Below are positions 45,492 to 54,830 of a stretch of DNA of 64,000 nucleotides, piece after piece. The stretch covers positions 1 to 64,000 of the forward strand of contig JACRDG010000066.1 of the NCBI GenBank assembly GCA_016218715.1, read 5' to 3'. Numbering within the stretch: the first letter of the stretch is position 1; each line of letters opens with the position of its first letter. The stretch is from Desulfomonile tiedjei (GTDB lineage: Bacteria > Desulfobacterota > Desulfomonilia > Desulfomonilales > Desulfomonilaceae). Under the pieces are notes generated by a model, which was not told the DNA's origin, did not search any database, and saw nothing but the letters and a program-made list of their open reading frames with translations. Made by a program: the position numbers and the translations under genes.

Positions 45492-47000
45492 TCACTCTTC
45501 CGGGATGAGATCTTTCGCTTTCATTAGCCGCGCGACAACGCGTTGGCGCCCCATCGTATCGAGCATCTCGAAGAGACCCGGCCCCACCGACGTGCCGGAA
45601 ACGGCTGTCCGTGCAGCGTTGATGAGCAGGCCGGCTTTGACCCCCTCCTCTTCCGCATACTCACGTAAAGCATCCTCCGCTGCTGCGCCTGAGAAGGTTG
45701 GAAGCGAATCCAATCTATGGGCCAGTTCAGGGAGAAACTCGCGAAGGCGCGGCTCCTTGCTCAGATTTTTTTTCTTGGCCTGCTCGTCAAAATCGAACTC
45801 GTCGGAGAAGTAGCATTTCCCGCGTGTGGAAAAGTCCGTGAGCGTGAAAAAGCGCGCGCGGATCAAGTCCACGGTCTGGCGAAACCACTCACGCTTCTCC
45901 GTCTCGTACGCGTCGTCCCAGATGCCGGCGTTCTGCAACTCCGCCTTGACGCAGGGGATGAGCTGTTCCAGCGGCATGGTCCGGATATACGTGGCATTGA
46001 AATGAATGGCTTTGGGATCTGTCCAGTTCTTCGCATCCCCCGGCACGTAGTTGAAGATGGAGTTTGCCCGGTTGATTCTGGAGAGATCGAAGGCTTCGAT
46101 CAATTCCTCCCTTGAGAAGAATTCCCGACCGTCGCTCGAGGACCAACCGAGGAGCGCGAGGAAATTGCAGAGGCTCCACGGGAGAAAGCCGTGGCGTCGA
46201 TAGTAAGCCACGGTCACGACTTCGCCGTGGGTGCGTTTGGAGAGTTTCGCCTTCTTGTTGTCCAGGGTGAGGGGCATATGGGCAAAGACGGGCGGAACGA
46301 TTCCCAACCCCTCGTAGATCAGGACCTGCTTCGGGGTGTTAGCCAGGCCGTCCGCGCCTCGGATGACATGAGTGATGCGGTCGTTCGCGTCATCGACCGC
46401 GTTGCTCAGGATATAGAGCGGCCTCCCATCGGACCGGACGATGACGAAGTCTTCGATGTCCTGCCCTTTCTTCTCCAATCGGCCGTACACCGCGTCCTCA
46501 AAGACCACCGTGGACTGAGAATCACGGGGGACAGCGAACCTAATTACATACGGGAGCCCTTTTGCGAGGTTTTCGTCGACCCGGGACGCGGGGAGCTCCC
46601 GGCAACGGCCGTCGTACATGAACGCGACCTTTTTCGCTCCTGCCTCCTTCCGCTGTGCCTCAAGCTCTTCTTTGGTGCAGAAGCATCGGTACGCATACCG
46701 TTTCTGGAGCAGCGTCTCCGCGGCCTCGACGTGTTTGTCGAGGCTTGCGCTCTGGAAGTAGGGCCCTTCGTCCCAGTCGAGCCCCAGCCAGGTCAATCCG
46801 TCGAGGATCTCCTGGACCGAGTCCTGTGTCGAGCGCTCGAGATCGGTATCCTCGATCCTCAACAGGAAGACGCCCTGATTCTTCCTTGCCCAGAGCCAGT
46901 TGTACAGAGCGGTGCGCGCTCCGCCCAGGTGCAGGTATCCGGTAGGGGACGGAGCGAAGCGCACGCGCACGGGGTTGTAGTGACTGTTGTTATCGTTCAT
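45492..47000 (-). CDS. gltX: Glutamyl-tRNA synthetase
   Basis: A 502-residue class I synthetase. The HIGH region is FAPSPTGYLHLGGARTALYN (15-34) and the KMSKS equivalent is KLSKRTHG (about 250-257). VLLRIEDTDLERST lies between. The C-terminal helical anticodon domain is normal in length. It is a discriminating or non-discriminating GluRS; no gatCAB genes are present here to decide. Its ATG overlaps the stop of the upstream metal-dependent hydrolase gene by four bases (ATGA), so the two are translationally coupled. Confidence 0.95.
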   Translation of the reverse strand: MNDNNSHYNPVRVRFAPSPTGYLHLGGARTALYNWLWARKNQGVFLLRIEDTDLERSTQDSVQEILDGLTWLGLDWDEGPYFQSASLDKHVEAAETLLQKRYAYRCFCTKEELEAQRKEAGAKKVAFMYDGRCRELPASRVDENLAKGLPYVIRFAVPRDSQSTVVFEDAVYGRLEKKGQDIEDFVIVRSDGRPLYILSNAVDDANDRITHVIRGADGLANTPKQVLIYEGLGIVPPVFAHMPLTLDNKKAKLSKRTHGEVVTVAYYRRHGFLPWSLCNFLALLGWSSSDGREFFSREELIEAFDLSRINRANSIFNYVPGDAKNWTDPKAIHFNATYIRTMPLEQLIPCVKAELQNAGIWDDAYETEKREWFRQTVDLIRARFFTLTDFSTRGKCYFSDEFDFDEQAKKKNLSKEPRLREFLPELAHRLDSLPTFSGAAAEDALREYAEEEGVKAGLLINAARTAVSGTSVGPGLFEMLDTMGRQRVVARLMKAKDLIPEE

Positions 47001-47632
47001 CTGTCTGTCGGATCCAGAATGACCACAGGAACGCCCGATCCGGCCTTGAAGGTTTCTCGATCGGTGAGACTCCCCACAATATCTCCGCAGTGCATAGGCA
47101 CGGCCACTTGTGGATTGAGTTTCTTCGCAGCAGCCGAGGCCTGTTCCACGGTCATGGTGTAGGTGCCCCCCACGGGCAGGAGGGCTACGTGTGAGCAGAT
47201 ATTGGCCATTTCAGGGATCACGTCGCTGTCGCCCGAATGGTAGATCCTGAATCCATCAACGGTGATGATGTATCCCACCCAGTTCTTTTTCTTGGGATGG
47301 AAGTCTTTGTCCGTGTTGTACGCGGGGACTGCCTCGACCTTCACGTCGCCGATCTCCAGGGTTTGGCCAGGAGCGATCGGTCGGAACGCACCTCCAAAGC
47401 CGGCGTTACAATCGGGAGGCCCCACGATCACGGTGGTGGGCTTGCGGACTTTCTCCACATCCTCTTCGGAAAGATGATCGAAGTGGCTGTGCGTAATGCA
47501 CACCAGGTCTGCCGGAACCGAGCTTTTGAGCTTCCATGGGTCAATGTACACGGTCGCCGTGCTCCCGTCGATGCGGAAGCTCGCGTGCCCCAACCATGTG
47601 ATCTTTGCCTTCACAAAAGATGCTGCGTCCAT
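46997..47632 (-). CDS. UPF0173-type metal-dependent hydrolase
   Basis: A 211-residue metallo-beta-lactamase-fold protein of the UPF0173/YtkL group. It has ITWLGHASFRIDG at the start, the metal motif CITHSHFDHLSEED, VYIDPW, IYHSGDSDV and the final VPMHCGDI. The substrate is unknown for the family. ATG 47632 is preceded by AGGAGGAAGG and is chosen over longer in-frame starts. It is the first gene of a two-gene operon with gltX. Confidence 0.88.
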   Translation of the reverse strand: MDAASFVKAKITWLGHASFRIDGSTATVYIDPWKLKSSVPADLVCITHSHFDHLSEEDVEKVRKPTTVIVGPPDCNAGFGGAFRPIAPGQTLEIGDVKVEAVPAYNTDKDFHPKKKNWVGYIITVDGFRIYHSGDSDVIPEMANICSHVALLPVGGTYTMTVEQASAAAKKLNPQVAVPMHCGDIVGSLTDRETFKAGSGVPVVILDPTDR

Positions 47633-47858
47633 GGCTCCTTCCTCCTCATCTGGCGATGCGTTGAGATTCAGGCTGACTGCTTGCGGACTGGTGTGAAATT
47701 CCTCCACAATTGTAAGCACGGAACGGATGAATTGCAAATCGTTCCTGAAATCCGATGTTCCGCCCAGGGCTCCTCGGCCGCGGTACCGGAGGGCACGCGC
47801 CTGACAAGGGCCGTACTTTCCGCTATACTCCGTTTATTCCCAGGACGAGGAATCAGTA

Positions 47859-48101
47859 ATGCAAAGAAAGACCAAGAGCGCACCCGAGCCGAGTCGAGCC
47901 AGGACAGATCAAGATTGGGTGATGATCGCCCTCGGACTCTTGCTCGTGGGGGTGTTCCTGTTCGCCGGTTATCTGAGCTTCCAGCGTCCCGACGGGTCCG
48001 GCAAACCGCTAATTCGCGGTCCCGTGAAGGATCCCAAGGCCGCGGGTCACCTGATCGAGCCCCTGCTAAACAAAAACCCCTTCAGACGGGCTTTCGGGTA
48101 A
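47859..48101 (+). CDS. Small single-pass membrane protein
   Basis: An 80-residue protein with one transmembrane helix (about 20-41, WVMIALGLLLVGVFLFAGYL) after a basic N-terminus (RKTKSAPEPSRAR), then a 38-residue basic tail. GAGGAA lies before the ATG. No family recognised. It is 139 bases upstream of the DUF502 gene on the same strand and may share its transcript. Confidence 0.6.
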   Translation: MQRKTKSAPEPSRARTDQDWVMIALGLLLVGVFLFAGYLSFQRPDGSGKPLIRGPVKDPKAAGHLIEPLLNKNPFRRAFG

Positions 48102-48240
48102 ATCCATGCCGTTACCTGACGGGGTTTCGTGAAGGTGACATTTGATTATAGCCTAATCCGACCGCCAGTGGTAGGCGAGGGATAAGATTTTTTTCCTATC
48201 CGGATCCAGGCTCTGTACAAATCTCGTGGAGATTATCGCG

Positions 48241-48930
48241 ATGCGGAATTTCTTAAGCGCGGTGATTCGGTTTTTTCTTACGGGGATCGCGACCCTGCTC
48301 CCCCTTGCGGTCACGATTTTCGTAGTGAGTTGGGCCGTCAAGCTCGCCGATGCGTATGTCGGCCCGAGTAGCACCTTTGGACGCTTTCTCTGGCAGATCG
48401 TCGGGCCCGACTACAAGTATCCCGGATACCTGGTCGCCTACCTGGTGGTGGGCCTGTTGACCATCTTTCTCGGGTTTCTCGTAACCCGAGCCACCGTGGC
48501 CAAGTTCCGCAAAGAGGTCGACCAGGTGCTGGCGCGCATCCCGTTTTTTGGAAAGATCTACACCACCGTGGGGCAAGTGGTCGATCTGTTCGGACAACAG
48601 GAGTCGAAAGCGCTGGAACGACGATTCGGCGGAGTGGCAGAAATACGGATGGGAAACGTGCGGCTCCTCGCGTTGCTCACCTCCTCCGAACGCTACATTA
48701 TGCAGGATGGGCGGGAGCACGTTCTCGTGTACGTTCCGTTCTCCCCGATTCCGGCCACCGGGTTCAACCTTTTTGTCCCGATCGAGGACGTCAGGCGGCT
48801 GGACATGCCCGTCGAAGATTTGATCAAGCTCTTGATGTCACTGGGCCTTCTGGGCCCTCAGATCTTGCAGAAGCCGTTGGCGTCCGCTGCAAACGGAGGT
48901 TCCGAGAATGAGCGAGAACTTGCTCGATGA
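48241..48930 (+). CDS. DUF502 membrane protein
   Basis: A 229-residue inner-membrane protein of the DUF502 family. Two transmembrane helices (about 8-30 and 62-84; GIATLLPLAVTIFVVSWAVK and YLVVGLLTIFLGFLV) flank a short loop, followed by a soluble part with the family motif RIPFFGKIYTTVGQVVD and VYVPFSPIPATGFNLFVP. ATG 48241 has GGAG nine bases before it; a GTG at 48226 is also in frame. The stop overlaps the start of the next gene by 23 bases. Function unknown. Confidence 0.88.
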   Translation: MRNFLSAVIRFFLTGIATLLPLAVTIFVVSWAVKLADAYVGPSSTFGRFLWQIVGPDYKYPGYLVAYLVVGLLTIFLGFLVTRATVAKFRKEVDQVLARIPFFGKIYTTVGQVVDLFGQQESKALERRFGGVAEIRMGNVRLLALLTSSERYIMQDGREHVLVYVPFSPIPATGFNLFVPIEDVRRLDMPVEDLIKLLMSLGLLGPQILQKPLASAANGGSENERELAR

Positions 48931-49333
48931 ACTCAAGGCCAGGTCACTCAATGAACCGTACGGCTCGCTCCTGGGCATGGAGGTTGTGGCGGTTGCCAAC
49001 GGCAGCGCGCTTGTGAGCATGAAAGTGAGACCGGAACTCGAGAATATCTTCGGCGCGACGCACGGCGGCGCGCTCTTCTCTCTCATCGACGAAGCCTTTC
49101 AATTAGCGTGCAACAGCCACGGGATTCTTTCAGTGGCGCTCAACGTGAGCATCACCTATGTCGCGGCCCCGGCGCAGGGGTGCACGCTGGAAGCCGAAGC
49201 AAAAGAAGTTCACCGCACGAATCGCACCGCCTCATACCAGTGCAAAGTGAGCGAGCAGAACGGCAAACTTATCGCTACGGCCCAAGCTCTGGCCTACCGC
49301 ACCGGGAAAGACGTCGAGCTCAAACCTCACTGA
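48908..49333 (+). CDS. PaaI-type hot-dog thioesterase
   Basis: A 141-residue acyl-CoA thioesterase of the PaaI/YbgC-like hot-dog fold. The active-site segment is NIFGATHGGALFSLIDEAFQ, followed by LNVSITYVAAPAQG and a closing TAQALAYRTG. It overlaps the DUF502 gene by 23 bases, so the two are translationally linked. Acyl substrate unknown; PaaI proteins often remove stalled aryl- or acyl-CoA intermediates. Confidence 0.88.
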   Translation: MSENLLDELKARSLNEPYGSLLGMEVVAVANGSALVSMKVRPELENIFGATHGGALFSLIDEAFQLACNSHGILSVALNVSITYVAAPAQGCTLEAEAKEVHRTNRTASYQCKVSEQNGKLIATAQALAYRTGKDVELKPH

Positions 49334-49386
49334 TTCAGGTCCGAAAGAGGGTCGGGGTCGCGGAGGAACGTGACCCCTCACGGGCC

Positions 49387-49836
49387 TCACTTGGCCTTCT
49401 TGAACAATCCCGTAAGGCTGAATTTTCCTTTTTTTTCTGTGGGTTCCGGTTCTTTTGGCTCTTCCGGAGGTTCCGGGGGCGCGATTTCAGCCGGCCTCTG
49501 CTGTTTCTTCGCCGGCTCGGGCGGCTTAAAACTGAGCAACTCGGTGAGCGCCACGGTGTCCAGAAATTCCTCGTCCTGCTCGGAGGGGGGTGGCGGCAGC
49601 GTTGCCGCTTGGGGAGTCAACGGTGCGGATGGTTTCAGTACTTTGAAGCGGATTCCTCTTCTCTGGAGGTCATCCTCGTTGATGAGCCTCTTGGAAAAGA
49701 GCTGTTTCAGCAGGTCAGCCAGCCCTTGAGGAGAGATCCTGAATCTCTCCATCAATTGAGCGTTGGTCAGGGAGCTTTTCACACATTCCACGGCTTCCCG
49801 GGCGCTGACGTCGCGACTTGTGGTTCTGTCTGCCAT
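49387..49836 (-). CDS. Protein with one copy of the small helical domain and a Pro/Glu-rich tail
   Basis: A 149-residue cytoplasmic protein. Residues 10-62 carry the same domain as the proteins at 19.4 kb and 53.3 kb (VSAREAVECVKSSLTNAQLM, ERFRISPQGLADLLKQLF, then INEDDLQRR). The C-terminal half is low complexity, rich in Pro, Glu and Lys (PPEPPEEPKEPEPTEKKG), ending in a basic amphipathic helix (KFSLTGLFKKAK). ATG 49836 is chosen: GAAGG lies about ten bases before it, whereas the earlier ATG at 49860 has none. Convergent with the thioesterase gene. Function unknown. Confidence 0.7.
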   Translation of the reverse strand: MADRTTSRDVSAREAVECVKSSLTNAQLMERFRISPQGLADLLKQLFSKRLINEDDLQRRGIRFKVLKPSAPLTPQAATLPPPPSEQDEEFLDTVALTELLSFKPPEPAKKQQRPAEIAPPEPPEEPKEPEPTEKKGKFSLTGLFKKAK

Positions 49837-50173
49837 GGTGGAAACCCTTCTTGCTTCCATTGTACATCATTCTGAGCACAAGATGAACTACGTTTCAAGC
49901 CCATCTTGCACCTGACTGCCAGGGGTCCTGGTTACCACAATCCTTTGTGACTCCCGAACACTGCCTCCGGTAAAGCGGACAGGCCGCCCGCGGCGTCGAG
50001 AAGGGACGCGGGCCTTCATGACGGGGAACCCTTTCTTTTTCCTCGGTTTCCTGTATGATCCGGGCTTCTGCAGCGGCGATATTCTCTGTGCGGGAGCACA
50101 TAGGTACTAACTACGCAGAGCGGCACGCCGCAATCGTACTCATGGGTGAACGCCTTGGTATGAGGGAACTCCC
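49837..50173. other. Intergenic region
   Basis: About 337 bases between divergent genes. No gene, hairpin or convincing promoter recognised. Confidence 0.35.
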
Positions 50174-51379
50174 GTGAAGCTCAACCGAAAACTCATCATC
50201 ATCTCATTGCTTTACTTTGCAGAGGGGTTCCCTTTCGGCATTATCGAGCAGACGATGCCGGTGTATTTTCGTATCCACGGCATGTCGCTGGAGTATCTGG
50301 GTTTTCTCACTCTCGTAACCCTCCCGTACGCGCTCAAATTCGTGTGGGCTCCTGCGGTCGACTTCCTCGGCACTCGCCGGCGCTGGATGGGCTCGGCACA
50401 GTTCCTCATGGCCGTGGTGCTGTGGGTGTTCGTGTCGGTCGACCCGTCGCAACCGGGCCTCTGGTTGTGGGTGTGCCTGGGCGGCATAGCCATGCTCTCA
50501 GCCACGCAGGACATCGCCATCGACGCGTACAGTATCGAGCTGCTGGAGCCGTGGGAGATGGGGATCGCCAACGGTTTCAGGCAGGCGTTTTACCGTGTGG
50601 CGTTGGTGGCGGCCGGGGGCCTGCTGATTGCCATGGGGGGATGGATAGGATGGAAGCTCACGTTTCTTAGTGCTGCGGCTATTCTGGCCGGCTGCGGCAT
50701 TGCATCGGCTTTTCTTCCTCCCGTGGAGGTGGAACGGCCGAAATTCTCCCTGTCGGCCTTGGCCGCGCCGGTCAAGGACTTCCTCGCGCGGCCCGGGGTG
50801 ATCCAGGTGGCCGCTTTTATTCTGCTCTACAAGCTGGGAGACATGTCCGCAGCCCCTATGATCCGTCCTTTCTGGCTGGAGCGAGGCCTCTCGACCGCTG
50901 AGATAGGCCTTATCACCGGAACGGTCGGCGTTGTGGCCGCGATCGCAGGAGGGTTGGCCGGCGGGTTCTTCATGAACCGATACGGGATTTTCACCGGTCT
51001 GTGGTTCCTCGGGCTGTGGCAGGCGATCGGCAACCTGACGTATGCGTTCGTGGCCGCGTATCCCGCGACCGGTCACATGGGGGTTTACGTCGCGTCGGCA
51101 GCGGACTCCTTCTTCGGCGGCCTCGGCACGTCCGCTTTCCTCGCGTTTCTGATGAGCGCGTGCAACAAGCAGTTTTCTGCCACTCAGTACGCAGTGCTCT
51201 CCGCGCTCTTCCGGGTCGCAGGGATCGTTTCCGGCGTGCCGAGCGGCTGGGCCACCAACAACCTGGGGTTCGCCCAGTACTTTGCCCTTACCTTCCTGAT
51301 CTCCTTGCCCGCGTTCCTTTTCCTCCGAAATGCCCGCAGGTGGATACCGGCGGAAAGAGTAGGCATCCCGGAAGAATGA
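50174..51379 (+). CDS. MFS transporter, AmpG-like
   Basis: A 401-residue, 12-helix major-facilitator protein. It begins LLYFAEGFPFGIIEQTMPVY and has YALKFVWAPAVDFLGTRRRW and ATQDIAIDAYSIELL, motifs shared with AmpG muropeptide permeases and acetyl-CoA transporter-like proteins. Transport of anhydro-muropeptides is the likeliest role but not certain, as AmpG relatives are broad. The start is GTG 50174 with GAGGGA nearby. A copy of the dispersed palindromic repeat follows the stop directly. Confidence 0.85.
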   Translation: MKLNRKLIIISLLYFAEGFPFGIIEQTMPVYFRIHGMSLEYLGFLTLVTLPYALKFVWAPAVDFLGTRRRWMGSAQFLMAVVLWVFVSVDPSQPGLWLWVCLGGIAMLSATQDIAIDAYSIELLEPWEMGIANGFRQAFYRVALVAAGGLLIAMGGWIGWKLTFLSAAAILAGCGIASAFLPPVEVERPKFSLSALAAPVKDFLARPGVIQVAAFILLYKLGDMSAAPMIRPFWLERGLSTAEIGLITGTVGVVAAIAGGLAGGFFMNRYGIFTGLWFLGLWQAIGNLTYAFVAAYPATGHMGVYVASAADSFFGGLGTSAFLAFLMSACNKQFSATQYAVLSALFRVAGIVSGVPSGWATNNLGFAQYFALTFLISLPAFLFLRNARRWIPAERVGIPEE

Positions 51380-51405
51380 CCGGCAAGATGCCGGCCCCAC
51401 TGAAC
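51378..51405. repeat. Dispersed palindromic repeat copy
   Basis: GACCGGCAAGATGCCGGCC followed by CCACTGAAC matches the right arm and flank of the element at 15205-15231 almost base for base. It overlaps the last codon of the transporter gene. Confidence 0.65.
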
Positions 51406-51512
51406 GGCCAAGAACAGGGGAATCGGGTAAAATACCCTGTTTGAGAAACCGGTTACTGGTGGTCGAACCTTATTCTCGAGAATCCCTGTAGCAATTCCAA
51501 AGCAGATCGTAG

Positions 51513-52670
51513 TTAGCCGATATATCTCAAACCTTCCGCGATCCCGGTGCGGGTTACCCGAATTACGGGGGGCAGCGCCGCGGCCATGCCGACGAGCAGC
51601 GAAACAGCCAGTATGGTGACCAGCGTGGCCCCGCTGACTTCAAACACGGGGAGGAATGATTCCAACTGGCCCTGGAAGACCTTCCCGCCCGGTATAGTCA
51701 AGACCGCGCCCAATATCCCTCCCAGCATCGCAATGGCCACCGATTCCCCGGAAACGAGCAGGAAAAGGAACCACGGCCTGAAGCCGAGGGTCTTCAGCAC
51801 CGCGTACTCGGACGATCGCTCCCGTGCGGTCATGGCCATGGTGTTAGCGAGCACGAGGAGAATAATTCCGATCACGACCACCGAAATAACCTTGATGGCG
51901 GCGACCATGGCTCCTGTCATGGCAACGAATCCCATCTGGAAGGCTTTCTCGGTTTCGGTCAACGTCTCCGCGAGGGAGTTCTCGAAGAGGGCGTCGATCT
52001 CCTGGGAGATCTCCGCAGCCCGATCCGGGTCACGGATCTGAACCAGGTACCATCCGGGCCGGTCCGTACGCGCGGGCAACACTTTCTTGGCAATTTCGTT
52101 GAGATAGTCAAACCGAAAAAAGAACGCGGTCTCGTCAACGTTCTTCCTGGCCCCGCGGTAGATCCCTCTCAGGACCAGATCGATCTGCCCCGGGTAGATG
52201 GTCCCCTGGAGCGGTATGATGTCTCCGAGCTTCCAGCCGAAGCGTTCCGCGGTCTTGCGCCCGCAAACGGCAGCATTGCGCTCCCTATCGAATGCGGCTC
52301 GCTCCTCCGGGGTGAGGACGAACTCGGGGGAGAGGTCCAAATAGTCAGTGCCGCTGATGGCAAATTGAGCGAAGAAGTTCTTCTTGTCCTTGTAAATCCC
52401 GCCGTACCACGTGCCGTAGCCAATGCCGGTTACGCCGTTTACCTGGAGGATTTTGTTCTTGTACGCGATCGGCAGGGAGTAGATGAGGGAAATCTTGTTG
52501 CGGGTCACCAGCCTATTGGCCGCGGACGCCTCCACTCCAACATACCAGGCATCGATCAGCGTTCTCAGTATGCCGAAGGCAAGCATCGCGATGGCCACGC
52601 CGAGAATCGTCAGCAGGGCCCGCAGCTTGTGTCGGAAGATGTTTCGTATGACGAGCCTGAGGAGTTCCAC
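51513..52670 (-). CDS. FtsX/MacB-type ABC transporter permease
   Basis: A 385-residue ABC permease with an N-terminal transmembrane helix (LRALLTILGVAIAMLAFGI), a large periplasmic domain (about 45-255), and three C-terminal helices (about 262-290, 308-330, 350-375). The pattern is FtsX/MacB/LolC-like: ARERSSEYAVLKTLGFRPWF between helices, then GGILGAVLTIPGG. Its partner ATPase is not encoded on either side within the window, so it is either an orphan or paired with a gene elsewhere. Substrate unknown. Confidence 0.87.
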   Translation of the reverse strand: MELLRLVIRNIFRHKLRALLTILGVAIAMLAFGILRTLIDAWYVGVEASAANRLVTRNKISLIYSLPIAYKNKILQVNGVTGIGYGTWYGGIYKDKKNFFAQFAISGTDYLDLSPEFVLTPEERAAFDRERNAAVCGRKTAERFGWKLGDIIPLQGTIYPGQIDLVLRGIYRGARKNVDETAFFFRFDYLNEIAKKVLPARTDRPGWYLVQIRDPDRAAEISQEIDALFENSLAETLTETEKAFQMGFVAMTGAMVAAIKVISVVVIGIILLVLANTMAMTARERSSEYAVLKTLGFRPWFLFLLVSGESVAIAMLGGILGAVLTIPGGKVFQGQLESFLPVFEVSGATLVTILAVSLLVGMAAALPPVIRVTRTGIAEGLRYIG

Positions 52671-53303
52671 TGGAGGTGTATCCGGTCCATTCTTCTATTA
52701 TGGAGTCCCGTAAATGACTTTCAGAATGGAGTGGCAACCGTTATTACCGGAGCAGTCACTCGGCCGACAACTTCTGAAATCTATTTCTGGGACAGCACAC
52801 TATGAGGCGCTTCCAACAAAGTGACATGGCCAGAACCTTTCTGAAAACGAAGCGTATGCCCGGATCGGTTCCCGTCACGAACAAGACTTGAGTGATGGCG
52901 TCGACGAAATCTCTCGGACCGAAAGGCTTTTCGCTTTGTCTTCCGATAAGCCAAGAAATCCCCGCAGCGTGCCGCGGAGAATCTGATTCTATGGCGTGTC
53001 ATCTGACGAGTCAATTCAAACCACGGTTGACACCGAGCATTCCGTGACGTGAGAGGGGCATGCTCTCGACACAAATACGAGCACAATGCGGCGGGTCGGC
53101 CTCTCTCAAGGGCACCAGCACTTCATTGTGCGGAGTTGCCAGGCCCTTCTTGTAGCGGGCTCCTGCAGCGAACCGCGAAGAAGATGGTTGACTCGTGGGG
53201 CAATGGTGAAGCATGTTCGTGCAGCGCGGAGGAACGTCGTTTCCGCGGTGGGTCGCTGCGACGTCCGCTCGCGACACTCAAGTAGGACCCTTCCGAGGTG
53301 GGC
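52671..53303. other. Intergenic region without recognised content
   Basis: 633 bases between divergent genes. Open frames occur on both strands but none has a ribosome-binding site with a believable product. No tRNA, hairpin repeat or terminator was recognised. Confidence 0.35.
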
Positions 53304-54830
53304 ATGGGAAAGCCAAAGGTAAGTGCGAAGGCAGCAGTGGCCGACATCAGGGCCGGTCTGTCCGACAGTGAACTGATGGAGAAGTACGGTCTCAGCCCCC
53401 AGGGTCTGCAGTCGCTCTTCAGAAAACTGATCGAGAACAACCTCGTCTCCGCCAAGGATATAAGCCGACGCGCAACAGCTCCTTCGGAACCGGTCTCGCC
53501 GCCGCGCCAGGCAATCAGCCCTCCACCCCAGGAACCTGAGGGGGGATCCGAGCCTGCTGCTCAATTCGCCCAAACCGCGGCAGACCTGGTGAGACAAGGA
53601 TGCCACGACAATGAGCTGATGGTGAAGTTGGGTCTGAGTCCCAGTCAACTGCGGAACCTCCTGGGGGAACTGGTCCAGCGCGGCTATCTCTCGGCCGCAG
53701 ACCTGGAAGCTCGAAGACCGGGGCAGACCAAGAAATGCCCGGGATGCGGAGGGATCCTGCCGAAGCATGATACCCGATGCCAACACTGCGGAAAGGACCT
53801 GACCGAACCGATACCTTTGATGCCGGACGGCCCTCCGGAACCGGAGCTGATGCCGATAGATTCGGAAAGCATTTCCGAAGAGAAATACTGTGCGTGGGAA
53901 GAGAGCGGCGGGAAGACTATGAGCGCCTACATTCAGACCGCTACCCGATGCCTGGTCTCGCCGTCCGATTTCTTCTCGAAGCTTCCGCTCGACGCGGGCT
54001 ATGGATCTCCCACACTGTTCAGCATCATGTCCATGGTAGTGGCCGCCGTCTTCACCGTTCTCTGGTTTCAGATCTTCAAGGGCGGAGCCGGCGCGCTGGG
54101 ACTCTTCAGCCTGATCTTCGTCGTGGGCCTGACGTTTGTATTCTCATTGATCTTCATTCCCATCTTCCTGCTGGTTTCGAGTTTGATCGTTCACGGCATC
54201 CTCACGCTGTTGCAAGGGGCCCACAGCGGTTTTCAGGCAACATTCCGGGTCGCTGCCTATTCCTCGGTGACAACCGTGTTCTCCGCGATTCCTGTTGTCG
54301 GGCAGGTCGCCAGCCTGTGGGGACTCTACTTGGGCGTGATCGGGCTCCGGGAGACCCATGAAACAAGCACGGGCAAGGCAGCAGCCGCGGTAATGATACC
54401 GGTTTCAGTGCTGGTGCTGGCCGGTCTGCTCTTGACGTTTACGTCGTCGCAATCGCGCGTCGCGACGAAATCAACTCCAGGGATCAAGGGGACGGCTTCA
54501 ACGCACGGGTCCGGCCAGGCTTTGCCGGCTGAGGTCTGCCAAGCCATCGGCGGCTTCATAGCGAAAGTTGAATCTGCAAGAGCGCTGGGAACCATGAACT
54601 CGGCGAAACCGAAAATCCAGGGGGCCATGGAGGAGCTGGACAGGATATTGAGGACATTCGAAGGCCGCCCGCGCATCGAGGAAGTCAGGGGGAACGCCGG
54701 GGCATTCGCAGGCGCGAGCTTCAGTTTTGTGGCAATTCAGGAAACGGTCGGTAATCAAGCCAGCGCCAGTCAGATTGAACAGAAGCTTGACCAACTCAGA
54801 TCCGCGCTGCAAGGCATGTGTGCGAAGTGA
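53304..54830 (+). CDS. Helical-domain, zinc-ribbon and Yip1-type membrane protein
   Basis: A 508-residue protein. Two copies of the small helical domain open it: about 5-55 (VSAKAAVADIRAGLSDSELM, EKYGLSPQGLQSLFRKLI) and 88-135 (QTAADLVRQGCHDNELMVKL, SPSQLRNLLGEL). A zinc ribbon CPGCGGILPKHDTRCQHCG follows (about 143-161). A Yip1-like membrane domain with about five helices spans 205-400 (starting CLVSPSDFFSKLP). The C-terminal 110 residues form an extracytoplasmic helical part with three cysteines. ATG 53304 has GAGGTG before it. It is convergent with a dynamin-like GTPase. Function unknown; the two soluble modules suggest a membrane-bound sensor or scaffold. Confidence 0.75.
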   Translation: MGKPKVSAKAAVADIRAGLSDSELMEKYGLSPQGLQSLFRKLIENNLVSAKDISRRATAPSEPVSPPRQAISPPPQEPEGGSEPAAQFAQTAADLVRQGCHDNELMVKLGLSPSQLRNLLGELVQRGYLSAADLEARRPGQTKKCPGCGGILPKHDTRCQHCGKDLTEPIPLMPDGPPEPELMPIDSESISEEKYCAWEESGGKTMSAYIQTATRCLVSPSDFFSKLPLDAGYGSPTLFSIMSMVVAAVFTVLWFQIFKGGAGALGLFSLIFVVGLTFVFSLIFIPIFLLVSSLIVHGILTLLQGAHSGFQATFRVAAYSSVTTVFSAIPVVGQVASLWGLYLGVIGLRETHETSTGKAAAAVMIPVSVLVLAGLLLTFTSSQSRVATKSTPGIKGTASTHGSGQALPAEVCQAIGGFIAKVESARALGTMNSAKPKIQGAMEELDRILRTFEGRPRIEEVRGNAGAFAGASFSFVAIQETVGNQASASQIEQKLDQLRSALQGMCAK

